A DNA stretch of 64,000 nucleotides. It comes from Streptomyces sp. HUAS YS2. GTDB taxonomy: Bacteria; Actinomycetota; Actinomycetes; Streptomycetales; Streptomycetaceae. This document shows, piece by piece, positions 32,964 through 42,989 of the stretch. The DNA is taken from contig NZ_CP137573.1 in the NCBI RefSeq assembly GCF_033343995.1, positions 6,605,001 to 6,669,000 of the forward strand. Reading direction: 5' to 3'. Numbering within the stretch: the stretch's first letter is position 1; the number at the start of each line of letters is the position of its first letter. The position numbers and the translations under genes are program-made. Under the pieces are notes generated by a model. The model had not been told where the DNA came from and did not search any database. It saw only the letters and a list, made by a program, of their open reading frames with translations.

Positions 32964-34382
32964 TTGAGCGAGCAGGCACGTCGCCGTCCCCACAAGCCCT
33001 ACCGACGTCCCCAGAAGGACCCGGTCCGGATCCTGGCCTTCGAGGCGCTGAGGGCGGTGGACGAGCGGGACGCCTACGCCAACCTCGTCCTGCCGCCGCT
33101 GCTGAAGAAGGCCCGGGAGAAGGAGGGGCAGAAGTTCGACGCGCGGGACGCGGCGCTGGCGACCGAGCTGGTGTACGGGACGCTGCGCCGGCAGGGCACG
33201 TACGACGCGATCATCTCGGCCTGCGTCGACCGGCCGCTGCGCGAGGTCGACCCGCCGGTCCTGGACGTGCTGTCGCTCGGCGCGCACCAGCTGCTCGGGA
33301 CCAGGATCCCGAGCCACGCCGCCGTCTCCGCGAGCGTCGAGCTGGCGCGCGTGGTGCTGGGCGACGGCCGGGCCAAGTTCGTCAACGCCGTGCTGCGCCG
33401 CATCGCGCAGCACGACCTCGACGGCTGGATCGAGCAGGTCGCCCCGCCGTACGAGGACGACGCCGAGGACCATCTGGCCGTCGTCCACTCGCACCCTCGC
33501 TGGGTCGTCTCGGCGCTCTGGGACGCGCTCGGCGGCGGGCGGGCCGGCATCGAGGACCTGCTGGAGGCAGACAACGAGCGCCCCGAGGTCACCCTCGTCG
33601 CCCGCCCCGGCCGCTCCACCACCGAGGAACTCGCGGCCGCCGTCGAGACCCTGCCGGGCCGGTGGTCCCCGTACGCGGTGCGGCTCGCCGAGGGCGGCGA
33701 GCCCGGCGCGATCGAGGCCGTGCAGGACGGCCGGGCAGGCGTCCAGGACGAGGGCAGCCAGCTCGTCGCGATCGCCCTGGCCGACGCGCCCCTGGAGGGC
33801 CCCGACGCGCGCTGGCTGGACGGCTGCGCAGGCCCCGGCGGCAAGGCGGCCCTGCTCGGCGCGCTGGCCGCGGAGCGCGGCGCCACGCTGCTGGCCTCCG
33901 AGAAGCAGCCGCACCGTGCCCGGCTGGTCGAGCGTGCGCTGGCCGGCAATCCCGGGCCGTACCAGGTCATCGCCGCCGACGGCACCCGGCCGCCGTGGCG
34001 GCCCGGCTCCTTCGACCGGGTCCTGATGGATGTGCCCTGCTCGGGTCTGGGCGCGCTGCGCCGCCGCCCCGAGGCCCGCTGGCGCCGCCGCCCGGAGGAC
34101 CTGGACGGTTTCGCGACGCTGCAGCGCGGGCTGCTGACCGAGGCGCTGAAGGCGGTGCGGGTCGGTGGTGTCGTCGGGTACGCGACCTGCTCGCCGCACC
34201 TCGCCGAGACCCGGATCGTCGTCGACGACGTGCTGAAGAAGGTCGGCGGGGCCGAGCTGATCGACGCCCGTCCGATGATGCCCGGCGTGCCCGCGCTCGG
34301 CGACGGCCCGGACGTCCAGCTGTGGCCGCACATGCACGGGACGGACGCCATGTATCTGGCGCTGATCCGTCGCACCGCCTGA
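32964..34382 (+). CDS. rsmB: 16S rRNA (cytosine-967-C5)-methyltransferase
   Basis: Methylates C967 of 16S rRNA with SAM. The 472-residue protein has an N-terminal NusB-like RNA-binding domain (about 20-150) and a C-terminal Rossmann methyltransferase. The SAM site is LDGCAGPGGKAALLGAL. The two RNA m5C methyltransferase cysteines are in MDVPCSGLGALRRRPE and GYATCSPHLAET. The TTG at 32964 with a nearby GCGGAG site gives the start. fmt-rsmB-rpe is a common order in actinobacteria. Confidence 0.94.
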   Translation: MSEQARRRPHKPYRRPQKDPVRILAFEALRAVDERDAYANLVLPPLLKKAREKEGQKFDARDAALATELVYGTLRRQGTYDAIISACVDRPLREVDPPVLDVLSLGAHQLLGTRIPSHAAVSASVELARVVLGDGRAKFVNAVLRRIAQHDLDGWIEQVAPPYEDDAEDHLAVVHSHPRWVVSALWDALGGGRAGIEDLLEADNERPEVTLVARPGRSTTEELAAAVETLPGRWSPYAVRLAEGGEPGAIEAVQDGRAGVQDEGSQLVAIALADAPLEGPDARWLDGCAGPGGKAALLGALAAERGATLLASEKQPHRARLVERALAGNPGPYQVIAADGTRPPWRPGSFDRVLMDVPCSGLGALRRRPEARWRRRPEDLDGFATLQRGLLTEALKAVRVGGVVGYATCSPHLAETRIVVDDVLKKVGGAELIDARPMMPGVPALGDGPDVQLWPHMHGTDAMYLALIRRTA

Positions 34383-34545
34383 GCGCCGTACCGTCGTTCC
34401 GCCGCGCGCCGCCCGAGTGCCTCGCGGCGGAATCGCCGGGATTGCCGTGGTCTAGACCGGTTCGGTGTTCCGTACTTTCGTCCCGAACCTCGCTCGAAAC
34501 CGCTTCGCGGCAAAGAAGTGCTCAAGAGCATGGCAGGCTTGGCAC

Positions 34546-35229
34546 ATGGCGCAGATCAACCCCAGCATCCTGTCCGCGGACTTCGCCCGGCTCGCCGAGG
34601 AGGCGAAGGCGGTCGACGGGGCCGACTGGCTGCATGTCGACGTGATGGACAACCACTTCGTGCCCAACCTGACCCTGGGCGTGCCCGTGGTCGAGTCGCT
34701 GAGCCGGGCCACGGACACCCCGCTGGACTGCCACCTGATGATCGAGGACCCGGACCGCTGGGCCCCGCAGTACGTGGAGGCCGGTGCCGGGTCGGTGACC
34801 TTCCACGTCGAGGCGGCCGCCGCCCCGGTCCGGCTGGCGCGGGAGGTCCGGGCCAAGGGCGCCAGGGCGTCCATGGCGCTCAAGCCGGCGACGCCCATCG
34901 AGCCGTACGAGGACCTGCTCCCCGAGCTCGACATGCTGCTCATCATGACCGTGGAGCCCGGCTTCGGCGGCCAGGCGTTCCTGGACATCATGCTGCCGAA
35001 GATCCGCCGCACCCGTGAGCTGATCTCGAAGCACGGCCTGGAGCTGTGGCTGCAGGTCGACGGCGGGGTCGCCGAGTCGACGATCGAGCGGTGCGCCGAG
35101 GCCGGCGCGGACGTGTTCGTCGCGGGCTCGGCGGTCTACGGCGCCAGGGATCCGGCCGAGGCGGTCCGCTCGCTGCGCGCGCAGGCCGAGTCCGCGACCG
35201 CCTCCGCGGCGTGGGCGTGTGGCCACTGA
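34546..35229 (+). CDS. rpe: Ribulose-phosphate 3-epimerase
   Basis: Interconverts ribulose 5-phosphate and xylulose 5-phosphate in the pentose phosphate pathway. It is 227 residues from the ATG at 34546; the longer open frame from 34465 extends into leader sequence. Metal and catalytic blocks are [41 protein letters not shown] and QVDGGV. No good ribosome binding site precedes the ATG. A 10-bp palindrome ggtctagacc lies in the leader at about 34449-34458. Confidence 0.95.
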   Translation: MAQINPSILSADFARLAEEAKAVDGADWLHVDVMDNHFVPNLTLGVPVVESLSRATDTPLDCHLMIEDPDRWAPQYVEAGAGSVTFHVEAAAAPVRLAREVRAKGARASMALKPATPIEPYEDLLPELDMLLIMTVEPGFGGQAFLDIMLPKIRRTRELISKHGLELWLQVDGGVAESTIERCAEAGADVFVAGSAVYGARDPAEAVRSLRAQAESATASAAWACGH

Positions 35230-35330
35230 GCCTCGGGCAGATGAACGCGGTCCGACGGCGGACCGACAGGACTGATCAAGGATCGCCGGATCTGACAGGA
35301 TGGACGGCGAGTCCAGAGTGTGAACACCTG

Positions 35331-35420
35331 CAGTACGTGGACAGCGGCAGGGCAGCAGGACAGCAGTACCTGAAGCGCAGTGCGTGAGCAGCGGCAGCAG
35401 TACATGAACAGCAGTGAGGA
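35331..35420 (+). repeat. Three helically spaced direct repeats upstream of the SorC-type regulator
   Basis: CAGTAC followed by a conserved tail (nTGnACAGCnG or a close variant) occurs at 35331, 35364 and 35398, a period of 33-34 bp or about three helical turns. The last copy runs into the gene start. This is a candidate operator array for the regulator itself. Confidence 0.6.
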
Positions 35421-35427
35421 GATCGCG

Positions 35428-36453
35428 GTGGCGGGTATGTCGGCGGGACGATCAGCCCTGCGGATGGGCCCCGCGGAGCTGGTGCAGGCGGCGGCCATGG
35501 CGCGTCGCTTCTACCTGGAGGGCAAGTCCAAGATCCAGATCGCGGAGGAGTTCGGCGTCAGCCGCTTCAAGGTCGCCCGCGTCCTGGAGACGGCGCTGGA
35601 GCGCGATCTCGTCCGTATCGAGATCCGCGTCCCCGCCGAGCTGGACGCCGAACGCTCCGACGCGCTCCGCGCGCGGTTCGGGCTGCGACACGCGGTCGTC
35701 GTCGAGTCCCCGGCCGAGGGCGAGGACGAGTCGCCCGACCCGGAGAACCTCGGCGAGGTCGCGGCCGATCTGCTGGGCGAGCTGGTGAACGAGGGCGACG
35801 TCCTCGGCCTGGCCTGGGGCCGTTCGACCATCCACATGGCGGCGGCGCTCGACCGCCTGCCGCCCTGCACGGTCGTGCAGCTCACCGGCGTGTACGACGC
35901 GGGGACCGCCGAGCGCGGCTCGGTCGAGGCGGTCCGCCGGGCCGCCCAGGTCTCCGGCGGCGAGGCGCACCCGATCTACGCGCCGATGCTGCTGCCCGAC
36001 CCCGCCACGGCGGCGGCGCTGCGCAACCAGACCGGTATCGCGCGGGCCTTCGAGTACTTCGACAAGGTCACCGTCGCCTGTGTCTCCATCGGCTCCTGGG
36101 AGCCGGGCATCTCCACCGTCCACGACATGCTCTCGGACGAGGAGCGCGCCCACTACGCCTCCCTGGGCGTCGCGGCCGAGATGTCCGCGCACCTCTTCGA
36201 CGCGGAGGGCCGCCGCGTCGGCCGCGACCTCGGCGAGCGGTGCATCACGGTCGAGGCGGACCGGCTCCGCCGTATCCCGGAGGTCGTGGCGATCGCCGGC
36301 GGCCAGCGGAAGGCGGCGGCGATCGGCGCGGTGCTGCGCTCCGGCCTGGTGACCAGCCTGGTCACCGACCGCTCCGCGGCCGACTACCTGCTCAGCGAGG
36401 CGACCCCCGGCCCGCGTCCCGCTCTCGACCGAGCGGACCCGGACGGCTCCTGA
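35428..36453 (+). CDS. SorC/DeoR-type sugar-phosphate-binding transcriptional regulator
   Basis: A 341-residue regulator. The N-terminal HTH (about 10-55, ARRFYLEGKSKIQIAEEFGVSRFKVARVLETAL) is followed by a SorC/CggR-like sugar-binding domain with VVQLTGVYDAG and VAIAGGQRKAAAIGAVLRSGLVTSLVTD. The GTG at 35428 has a GAGGAG site six bases upstream; the in-frame ATG at 35404 is a common alternative. Its position after rpe suggests it senses a pentose or sugar phosphate. Three direct repeats just upstream suggest autoregulation. Confidence 0.87.
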   Translation: MAGMSAGRSALRMGPAELVQAAAMARRFYLEGKSKIQIAEEFGVSRFKVARVLETALERDLVRIEIRVPAELDAERSDALRARFGLRHAVVVESPAEGEDESPDPENLGEVAADLLGELVNEGDVLGLAWGRSTIHMAAALDRLPPCTVVQLTGVYDAGTAERGSVEAVRRAAQVSGGEAHPIYAPMLLPDPATAAALRNQTGIARAFEYFDKVTVACVSIGSWEPGISTVHDMLSDEERAHYASLGVAAEMSAHLFDAEGRRVGRDLGERCITVEADRLRRIPEVVAIAGGQRKAAAIGAVLRSGLVTSLVTDRSAADYLLSEATPGPRPALDRADPDGS

Positions 36454-36489
36454 CGCACCAGGGGCAGTTGCCGCGGTCCGTCGCGGCGA

Positions 36490-36528
36490 GGCGGGGCCCG
36501 CCACCCTTACGGGTGTGTGCGCCCCGCC
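36490..36528 (+). terminator. Hairpin terminator after the SorC-type regulator
   Basis: Outer stem ggcggggc/gccccgcc (36490-36497 and 36521-36528) with inner caccc/gggtg. Confidence 0.65.
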
Positions 36529-36558
36529 CCACGTCCGGGCGCGCCGTAACGTCGGGGC

Positions 36559-36960
36559 ATGCTCCTCCGTCTGCTCGGCGCCCTGCTGTCCCTGGGGCTG
36601 CTCGTCGGCTGCTCGTCCGCCGCGAGCGGGGCCCGTGCCCCCGCCGCCCCGACCCCGACCGGTACCTCCGGGCTGCCGGTCGTCCGCGTCTCCGAGCTGC
36701 CGCCCGAGGCGCGCGAGACCCTCCGGCTCATCGCGGCCGGCGGCCCCTTCCCGTACGAGAAGGACGGCGCGGTCTTCGGCAACTTCGAGCGGATCCTGCC
36801 GCCGCACAAGCGCGGGTACTACCGCGAGTACACCGTCCGCACCCCGGGAGAGGACGACCGCGGCGCGCGCCGGATCGTCACCGGCCGGGGCGGCGAGGAC
36901 TACTACACCGACGACCACTACGCGTCGTTCCGGGAGGTGCTGCCCGATGCGGATCGATGA
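36559..36960 (+). CDS. Secreted guanyl-specific ribonuclease (RNase Sa-like), predicted lipoprotein
   Basis: A 133-residue RNase of the microbial N1/T1 (RNase Sa) family, cleaving RNA after guanosine outside the cell. The signal region ends in LLVGC: Cys18 is a lipobox cysteine, so the enzyme is probably lipid-anchored, unlike freely secreted RNase Sa. Catalytic residues align as Glu90 (YREYTV), Arg101, Arg105 and His120 (YTDDHYASF), with spacing 11, 15 and 30 matching RNase Sa (54, 65, 69, 85). The two Cys of the RNase Sa disulphide are not evident. It overlaps the inhibitor gene by 14 bases. Confidence 0.9.
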   Translation: MLLRLLGALLSLGLLVGCSSAASGARAPAAPTPTGTSGLPVVRVSELPPEARETLRLIAAGGPFPYEKDGAVFGNFERILPPHKRGYYREYTVRTPGEDDRGARRIVTGRGGEDYYTDDHYASFREVLPDADR

Positions 36961-37267
36961 CGCCGTCGTCCTCGACCTGACCGGCGTGACGGACAAGGCC
37001 GCCTTCATGGACCGCTGCGCCGGCGCGCTGCGGCTGCCCGACTGGTTCGGACGGAACTGGGACGCGCTCGCGGACTGCCTCACCGATCTGGCCGAACCCA
37101 CTGCGCTCGTCGTGCGCGGGTGGCACGCTTATGCGGACGCCCGCCCGGACGACTGGGCGACGGCCCAGGAGGTCTTCGCCTCGGCGGTCGACGAACGCCC
37201 CACCCGCCTCACCGTGCTCCTCGCCCTTGGAGGATCCGACGAACGGCCCGGCGCAAGTCCTGGATGA
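36947..37267 (+). CDS. Barstar-like ribonuclease inhibitor
   Basis: A 106-residue barstar family protein, predicted to bind and block the RNase encoded directly upstream while it is still in the cytoplasm. The inhibitory helix is LPDWFGRNWDALADCLTDL with Asp39 and Asp43 where barstar uses Asp35 and Asp39 against the RNase active site. The ATG lies 14 bases inside the RNase gene, so inhibitor synthesis is coupled to enzyme synthesis. It has no signal peptide, as expected for a cytoplasmic immunity partner. Confidence 0.9.
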   Translation: MRIDDAVVLDLTGVTDKAAFMDRCAGALRLPDWFGRNWDALADCLTDLAEPTALVVRGWHAYADARPDDWATAQEVFASAVDERPTRLTVLLALGGSDERPGASPG

Positions 37268-37307
37268 TGCGCCACGGCCGGAGAACGGGACCCCCGTGGG
37301 AGAATGA

Positions 37308-38816
<1,509 letters not shown>

Positions 38817-38854
38817 TCCCGGCGCGGACTCCGACCGACCGGAGCCCGTCGTCG

Positions 38855-38892
38855 CCGAGGGCCCCCGGGGAATCTTCCCCGGGGGTCCTCGG
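38855..38892. terminator. Bidirectional terminator between guaB1 and the SGNH hydrolase
   Basis: An 18-bp stem (38855-38872 with 38875-38892, one G-T pair) between convergent genes. Confidence 0.88.
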
Positions 38893-38946
38893 CGTTCCCG
38901 TACGCGGCCGGACGCAGGGCCGCGCCGAACCGCGCACGAATCCCGG

Positions 38947-39963
38947 TCAGGCGGCGGGGCCGACGAACCCCGCGTCCCGCAGCGCCCCGGCGACCGCCGC
39001 GGCCAGCCGGGCGTGCCCGCGGTCGTTCGGGTGGAGGCCGTCCGCGAGGTCCTGAGGGCCCAGCAGACCGCGGCCGGGCAACAGGGCCAGCCGCGCGTCG
39101 CCGGCCGCCACGCGGTCGCGTACGGCCTCCTCCATGGCCGTCCGCAGCTCCGCCAGGGTCGCGCCCAGCGCGTTGCGGGTGGCCTCGGCCTCCGGGCGCA
39201 GCACGGGGGAGACGAGCAGCAGGGGAGTGCGCGGCTGGCCGGCCCGTACCAGCGCCAGGAACGCCCGGGTGGTCTCGTACAGCAGCGGGGCGGAGTGCGG
39301 GACCCGGCCCCAGCAGTTGGTGCCGAACGCGAGCGTGAGCAGATCTGCGGGCAGCGCCGCCAGGTGCTCCGCGATCGGCAGCTCGCCGCGCGCTCCGCCC
39401 GCGTAGCCCAGATTGACCGCGTCCAGGTTGAGCGCGCGGCCCGCGGCGGCCGGCCAGGAGTGCGCGGGGCGGGTGGACCACCAGCCCTCGGTGATCGAGT
39501 CGCCGTGCACCACCCAGCGGGGCTGGGGCGGGGCGGGCGCCACCGCGCCGCCGAGCCCGCGCAGCCGGAGCAGTCGCGGGGCCGCCGGCTCCGGCGGATG
39601 GATCGTGAACGGGCCCGGCCGGGGCGGCAGTTCGAGCGTCACCACGGCGTCCTCGGCCGGCCGGGCGAAGGTCTCGCCGACCAGCGTCCCGCCCTCCCAC
39701 AGCGCGAAGCAGTGCGCCAGCTCGCGCAGCCCTTCACCCCGTCCGGGGACCCTGGCGCGATAGTGGACCGCCACCGCCCTGGTGCCCGGCGCGGCCGTGA
39801 ACTCCAGCCGTACGCCGATCGGCAGCGCCGCCCGTTCGGCCGCGTCCCAGGGCAGCCGGTCGAGGTCCCCGGGATCGGCGCGCACCACCCGGCCCGTCTC
39901 GTCGAACCAGGCCGTGCCCCGCAGAAAGGGCCCCGCGTCCTGCCATGTCCCGTCCCGGTCCAT
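38947..39963 (-). CDS. SGNH/GDSL hydrolase
   Basis: A 338-residue hydrolase with no signal peptide. An N-terminal beta-rich domain (about 1-145) precedes the SGNH fold. Block I is VVHGDSITEGWW with the nucleophile Ser, block II Gly is in NLGYAGGARGE, block III is AFGTNCWG and block V is DGLHPNDRGHA with the Asp and His. The substrate cannot be read from sequence; esterase, acetylxylan or peptidoglycan-sugar deacetylation are all possible. It is a single gene, convergent with guaB1 and divergent from the amino-acid permease. Confidence 0.85.
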   Translation of the reverse strand: MDRDGTWQDAGPFLRGTAWFDETGRVVRADPGDLDRLPWDAAERAALPIGVRLEFTAAPGTRAVAVHYRARVPGRGEGLRELAHCFALWEGGTLVGETFARPAEDAVVTLELPPRPGPFTIHPPEPAAPRLLRLRGLGGAVAPAPPQPRWVVHGDSITEGWWSTRPAHSWPAAAGRALNLDAVNLGYAGGARGELPIAEHLAALPADLLTLAFGTNCWGRVPHSAPLLYETTRAFLALVRAGQPRTPLLLVSPVLRPEAEATRNALGATLAELRTAMEEAVRDRVAAGDARLALLPGRGLLGPQDLADGLHPNDRGHARLAAAVAGALRDAGFVGPAA

Positions 39964-40050
39964 GGCTGTGCAGGGTGGGTCAAAGAGCTCGAGGAGTCAA
40001 TGACCGCGAGGGGGCGCTTCAGGCCCCGATGTGTGGATTCGTGCACCGGG

Positions 40051-40147
40051 GCGCAATGTTTCCCCGTCTGTGCCGCGAGCGCGCAATGATCATCTGCCGG
40101 TGCGCAACAACCCTGCATTACAACCGCAACGGCTCAACCCTTAGGCT
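40051..40147 (+). promoter_or_regulatory. Permease/AsnC promoter with phased CGCAA boxes
   Basis: The 314-bp gap 39964-40277 holds this region. GCGCAA occurs at 40051, 40081 and 40102, with a fourth box (CCGCAACGG) at 40124. A weak -35 TTACAA (40118-40123), an 18-base spacer and a good -10 TAGGCT (40142-40147) follow. The three upstream boxes lie 67, 37 and 16 bases before the -35. The same layout recurs at 42990-43088. Confidence 0.65.
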
Positions 40148-40200
40148 CGTGCCCCGTACCAGGAGTGGCGTCGACCGCCCGCTCGGCGGTTCCCCTCCCT

Positions 40201-40226
40201 CGTGGGCATGCTTCCGCATGCCCACG
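40201..40226 (+). other. Perfect stem-loop in the permease 5' leader
   Basis: An 11-bp perfect stem cgtgggcatgc with its complement and a TTCC loop, about 50 nt upstream of the GTG start. It is a candidate transcript-stability or attenuation structure. Confidence 0.6.
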
Positions 40227-40277
40227 CGCCGCCGCGGTCGTCGCGCCCTCGACAGGCAGCGATAAGGAGCCTCCGCA

Positions 40278-41750
40278 GTGCTGGACCACGGCGCAGCCCC
40301 ACCGGTCGACGAGACCACCTCCCGCAAGACCTCCGGGCTCTCCGCCCTGACCCGGCGCAAGCCGGTAGAACGCCTGGTCGCCGAGGGTGGCCAGGGTGAG
40401 GGCGGCTCGCTCCGCCGCTCGCTCTCGATGTGGCAGCTGACCATGATCAGCATCGGTGCCACGCTCGGCACCGGCATCTTCGTCGTGCTCGGCGACGCCG
40501 TCCCGAAGGCCGGCCCCGCGGTCACCCTGGCGTTCGTCATCGCCGGCCTCACGGCGCTCTTCTCCGCCCTCTCGTACGCCGAGCTGGCCGGCGCCATACC
40601 GGTGGCCGGCTCCTCCTACTCGTACGCGTACGCAACGATGGGCGAACTCGTCGCCTGGGTGTGCGGCTGGTGTCTGGTCCTGGAGTACGGCGTCTCCGTC
40701 GCCGCGGTCGCGGTCGGCTGGGGCGAGTACCTCAACGAGCTGCTCGACGGCACCATCGGCGTCACCATCCCCGCCATGCTCTCCTCGGCCCCCGGCGAGG
40801 GCGGCGTGATCAACCTGCCCGGTCTGATCGTCGTGCTGCTCGCCATGGTCTTCCTGCTGGGCGGCGCCCGTGAGTCCGCCGTCGTCAACACCATCATGGT
40901 GTTCGTGAAGATCGCGGCCCTGGTGCTGTTCTGCGCCATCGGCTTCATGGGCTTCAAGTCCGGCAACTACAAGGACTTCATGCCGCTCGGCATGGCAGGC
41001 GTCAGCGCCGCCGGCGCCAGCCTGTTCTTCTCGTACATCGGCTTCGACGCCGCCTCCACGGCCGGTGAGGAGGCGAAGGACCCGAAGCGCGACCTGCCGC
41101 GCGCGATCATGCTCTCGCTGCTCATCGTCACCGTCCTCTACGTGCTGGTCGCCGCCGTCGCCGTCGGCGCGTGGAACTGGAAGGACTTCGAGGGCTCCGA
41201 GGCCACCCTCGCGGCGATCATGAACGACGTCACCGGCCAGACCTTCTGGGGCACCCTGCTCGCCCTCGGCGCCGTCATCTCCATCGCCAGCGTCGTCCTG
41301 ACCGTGCTCTACGGCCAGACCCGCGTGCTGTTCGCGATGTCCCGCGACGGTCTGGTGCCGAAGGTCTTCGCCAAGGTCAACGGCAAGACCGGCACGCCGC
41401 GCGTGAACACCGTCATCGTCTCGCTGTTCTGCGGCGCGCTCGCCTCCGTGATCCCGCTGGGCAAGCTCGTCGACGCCACCAGCATCGGCACGCTGTTCGC
41501 CTTCGGCCTGGTCAACATCGCCGTCATCGTGCTGCGCTACACCCGCCCCGACATGCCGCGCACCTTCAAGGTGCCGCTCGGCTGGCTCTTCCCGGTGCTC
41601 GGCTTCCTGTTCTGCGCGTACAACATGTTCAGCCTGGACGCCGTCACCTGGGTGGTCTTCGGTTGCTGGATGGCCGCCGGGCTCGTGTTCTACTTCCTGT
41701 ACGGCATGCGCCGCTCCCGCCTGGCCACCGAAGCATCAGCAGAGAAGTGA
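40278..41750 (+). CDS. APC-family amino-acid permease (cationic amino-acid type)
   Basis: A 490-residue membrane transporter with about 12 predicted helices, beginning after a polar N-tail of about 50 residues. The first helix has the APC signature SIGATLGTGIFVVLGD. The SYAELAGAIPVAGSSYSYAYA and FFSYIGFDAASTAGEEAKDPKRDLPRAI segments are typical of the CAT-like subgroup that carries basic amino acids. The GTG at 40278 has an AAGGAG site. An AsnC regulator follows 10 bases after the stop, and a predicted amino-acid monooxygenase pathway lies downstream, which together point to lysine or arginine uptake. Confidence 0.88.
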   Translation: MLDHGAAPPVDETTSRKTSGLSALTRRKPVERLVAEGGQGEGGSLRRSLSMWQLTMISIGATLGTGIFVVLGDAVPKAGPAVTLAFVIAGLTALFSALSYAELAGAIPVAGSSYSYAYATMGELVAWVCGWCLVLEYGVSVAAVAVGWGEYLNELLDGTIGVTIPAMLSSAPGEGGVINLPGLIVVLLAMVFLLGGARESAVVNTIMVFVKIAALVLFCAIGFMGFKSGNYKDFMPLGMAGVSAAGASLFFSYIGFDAASTAGEEAKDPKRDLPRAIMLSLLIVTVLYVLVAAVAVGAWNWKDFEGSEATLAAIMNDVTGQTFWGTLLALGAVISIASVVLTVLYGQTRVLFAMSRDGLVPKVFAKVNGKTGTPRVNTVIVSLFCGALASVIPLGKLVDATSIGTLFAFGLVNIAVIVLRYTRPDMPRTFKVPLGWLFPVLGFLFCAYNMFSLDAVTWVVFGCWMAAGLVFYFLYGMRRSRLATEASAEK

Positions 41751-41760
41751 TCCACCCGTA

Positions 41761-42216
41761 GTGCGACTCAACGACCTCGACGAACGCATCGTCCACGCCC
41801 TCGCGGAGGACGCCCGTCGCTCGTACGCCGACATCGGCTCGCTCGTCGGCCTGTCCGCCCCCGCCGTGAAGCGGCGGGTGGACCGGCTGCGGGCCGAGGG
41901 CGCCATCACCGGCTTCACCGTACGGGTGGACCCGGCGGCGCTCGGCTGGGAGACCGAGGGGTTCGTCGAGATCTACTGTCGCCACAACACCTCGCCGGAC
42001 GACATCCGGCGAGGTCTGGAGCGGTACCCCGAGGTGGTGTCCGCGTCGACCGTCACCGGCGACGCGGACGCCGTCGTCCAGGTCTTCGCCTCCGACATGC
42101 GGCACTTCGAGCGGGTCCTGGAACGGATCGCGGGCGAGCCCTTCGTGGAGCGCACCAAGTCCGTCCTGGTGCTCTCGCCGCTGCTGCGACGCTTCTCCTC
42201 GGGCTCGCCCGCGTAG
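41761..42216 (+). CDS. Lrp/AsnC-family transcriptional regulator
   Basis: A 151-residue feast/famine regulator. The N-terminal winged HTH (about 4-55) includes LDERIVHALAEDARRSYADIG and VGLSAPAVKRRVDRL. The C-terminal RAM domain should bind an amino acid and drive octamer assembly. It is co-transcribed with the permease (10-base gap). Lrp-type octamers wrap DNA with boxes spaced by helical turns, which fits the phased CGCAA boxes found upstream of both the permease and the amidase/monooxygenase unit. The probable ligand is the pathway's amino acid. Confidence 0.92.
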   Translation: MRLNDLDERIVHALAEDARRSYADIGSLVGLSAPAVKRRVDRLRAEGAITGFTVRVDPAALGWETEGFVEIYCRHNTSPDDIRRGLERYPEVVSASTVTGDADAVVQVFASDMRHFERVLERIAGEPFVERTKSVLVLSPLLRRFSSGSPA

Positions 42217-42239
42217 CCCCGCGGGCCGCGGCGGCCGGT

Positions 42240-42267
42240 GCGGTGCGGGCCGTGGTTCCCGCACCGC
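42240..42267. terminator. Hairpin terminator after the AsnC regulator
   Basis: A 10-bp stem gcggtgcggg/cccgcaccgc between convergent genes. Confidence 0.65.
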
Positions 42268-42303
42268 GCGCCGCCCGCCCACCCCCGTGGGGCGGCTCGC
42301 GGG

Positions 42304-42855
42304 CTACTCGGTGGGGTACTCGAACTCCCACGGCAGCACCCTGAGGTCGCCGGTGCCCTCCTTCGTCCGCTCGAAGGGGGCGGCGCTGGTGCACTTCGGC
42401 ACCTCGTCCTTCAGCGGGTTGTTGGACGCCATCCAGCTGTAGCCCAGACGGTCCCGCCCCTTGCCCGTATCGTGCACGGAGATGCCGACGCGCTTGCCGA
42501 CGGCCGGGGCGAGCAGCCCCTCCCCGCGGGTGATCACGCCCGTCACCACGGCCACCTTGCCGCCCGTGACCAGACAGTCGACCTTCACGTCGGCCGCCGC
42601 CGCGAACTCGCCCTTGTAGTGGCTGAAGCTGAAGGTGCCCGTCGCCTCCGAGGGCGGCACGTCCTTCGCCAGGTGCGCGTCGAAGCTCATGGTGATGTCG
42701 TCCCCGGCCGGCCGGTAGAGCTTCGCCGAGCCGGTCAGCGCCGCCGCCTCCCGGTTGCCGCTCGCGCCGTCGCCCGAGGCGACGGCGGAGCCCGCCGCCC
42801 CCGCGGTCATCAGCAACGCGGCGGCAACGGCGGCGATCTTCGTACGGCGGTTCAT
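42304..42855 (-). CDS. Secreted protein of unknown function
   Basis: A 183-residue protein with a Sec signal peptide (MNRRTKIAAVAAALLMTAGAAG, cleavage near AVA/S at 26-27). The mature domain is mostly beta-strand, with two Cys, and resembles the small secreted Repetin-like or hypothetical proteins common in Streptomyces: DDITMSFDAHLAKD, GTFSFSHYKGEF, VDCLVTGGKVAVVTGVI. I do not assign a function. The ATG at 42855 has an AAAGGA site. It lies on the opposite strand between the two halves of the amino-acid module and shares its upstream region with the amidase promoter. Confidence 0.75.
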   Translation of the reverse strand: MNRRTKIAAVAAALLMTAGAAGSAVASGDGASGNREAAALTGSAKLYRPAGDDITMSFDAHLAKDVPPSEATGTFSFSHYKGEFAAAADVKVDCLVTGGKVAVVTGVITRGEGLLAPAVGKRVGISVHDTGKGRDRLGYSWMASNNPLKDEVPKCTSAAPFERTKEGTGDLRVLPWEFEYPTE

Positions 42856-42989
42856 GAGGTGGTCCTTTCCGCTGGTCAACCGGACGACCACCACTCTTCC
42901 GCCCGGTCCGCCGCCGGGCGTCGGGCCGCAGGACGGTTCCCGTCTCCGCCGCGCGGCGGGGGAGACGTACGACCTGCGGAGGAAACCGC

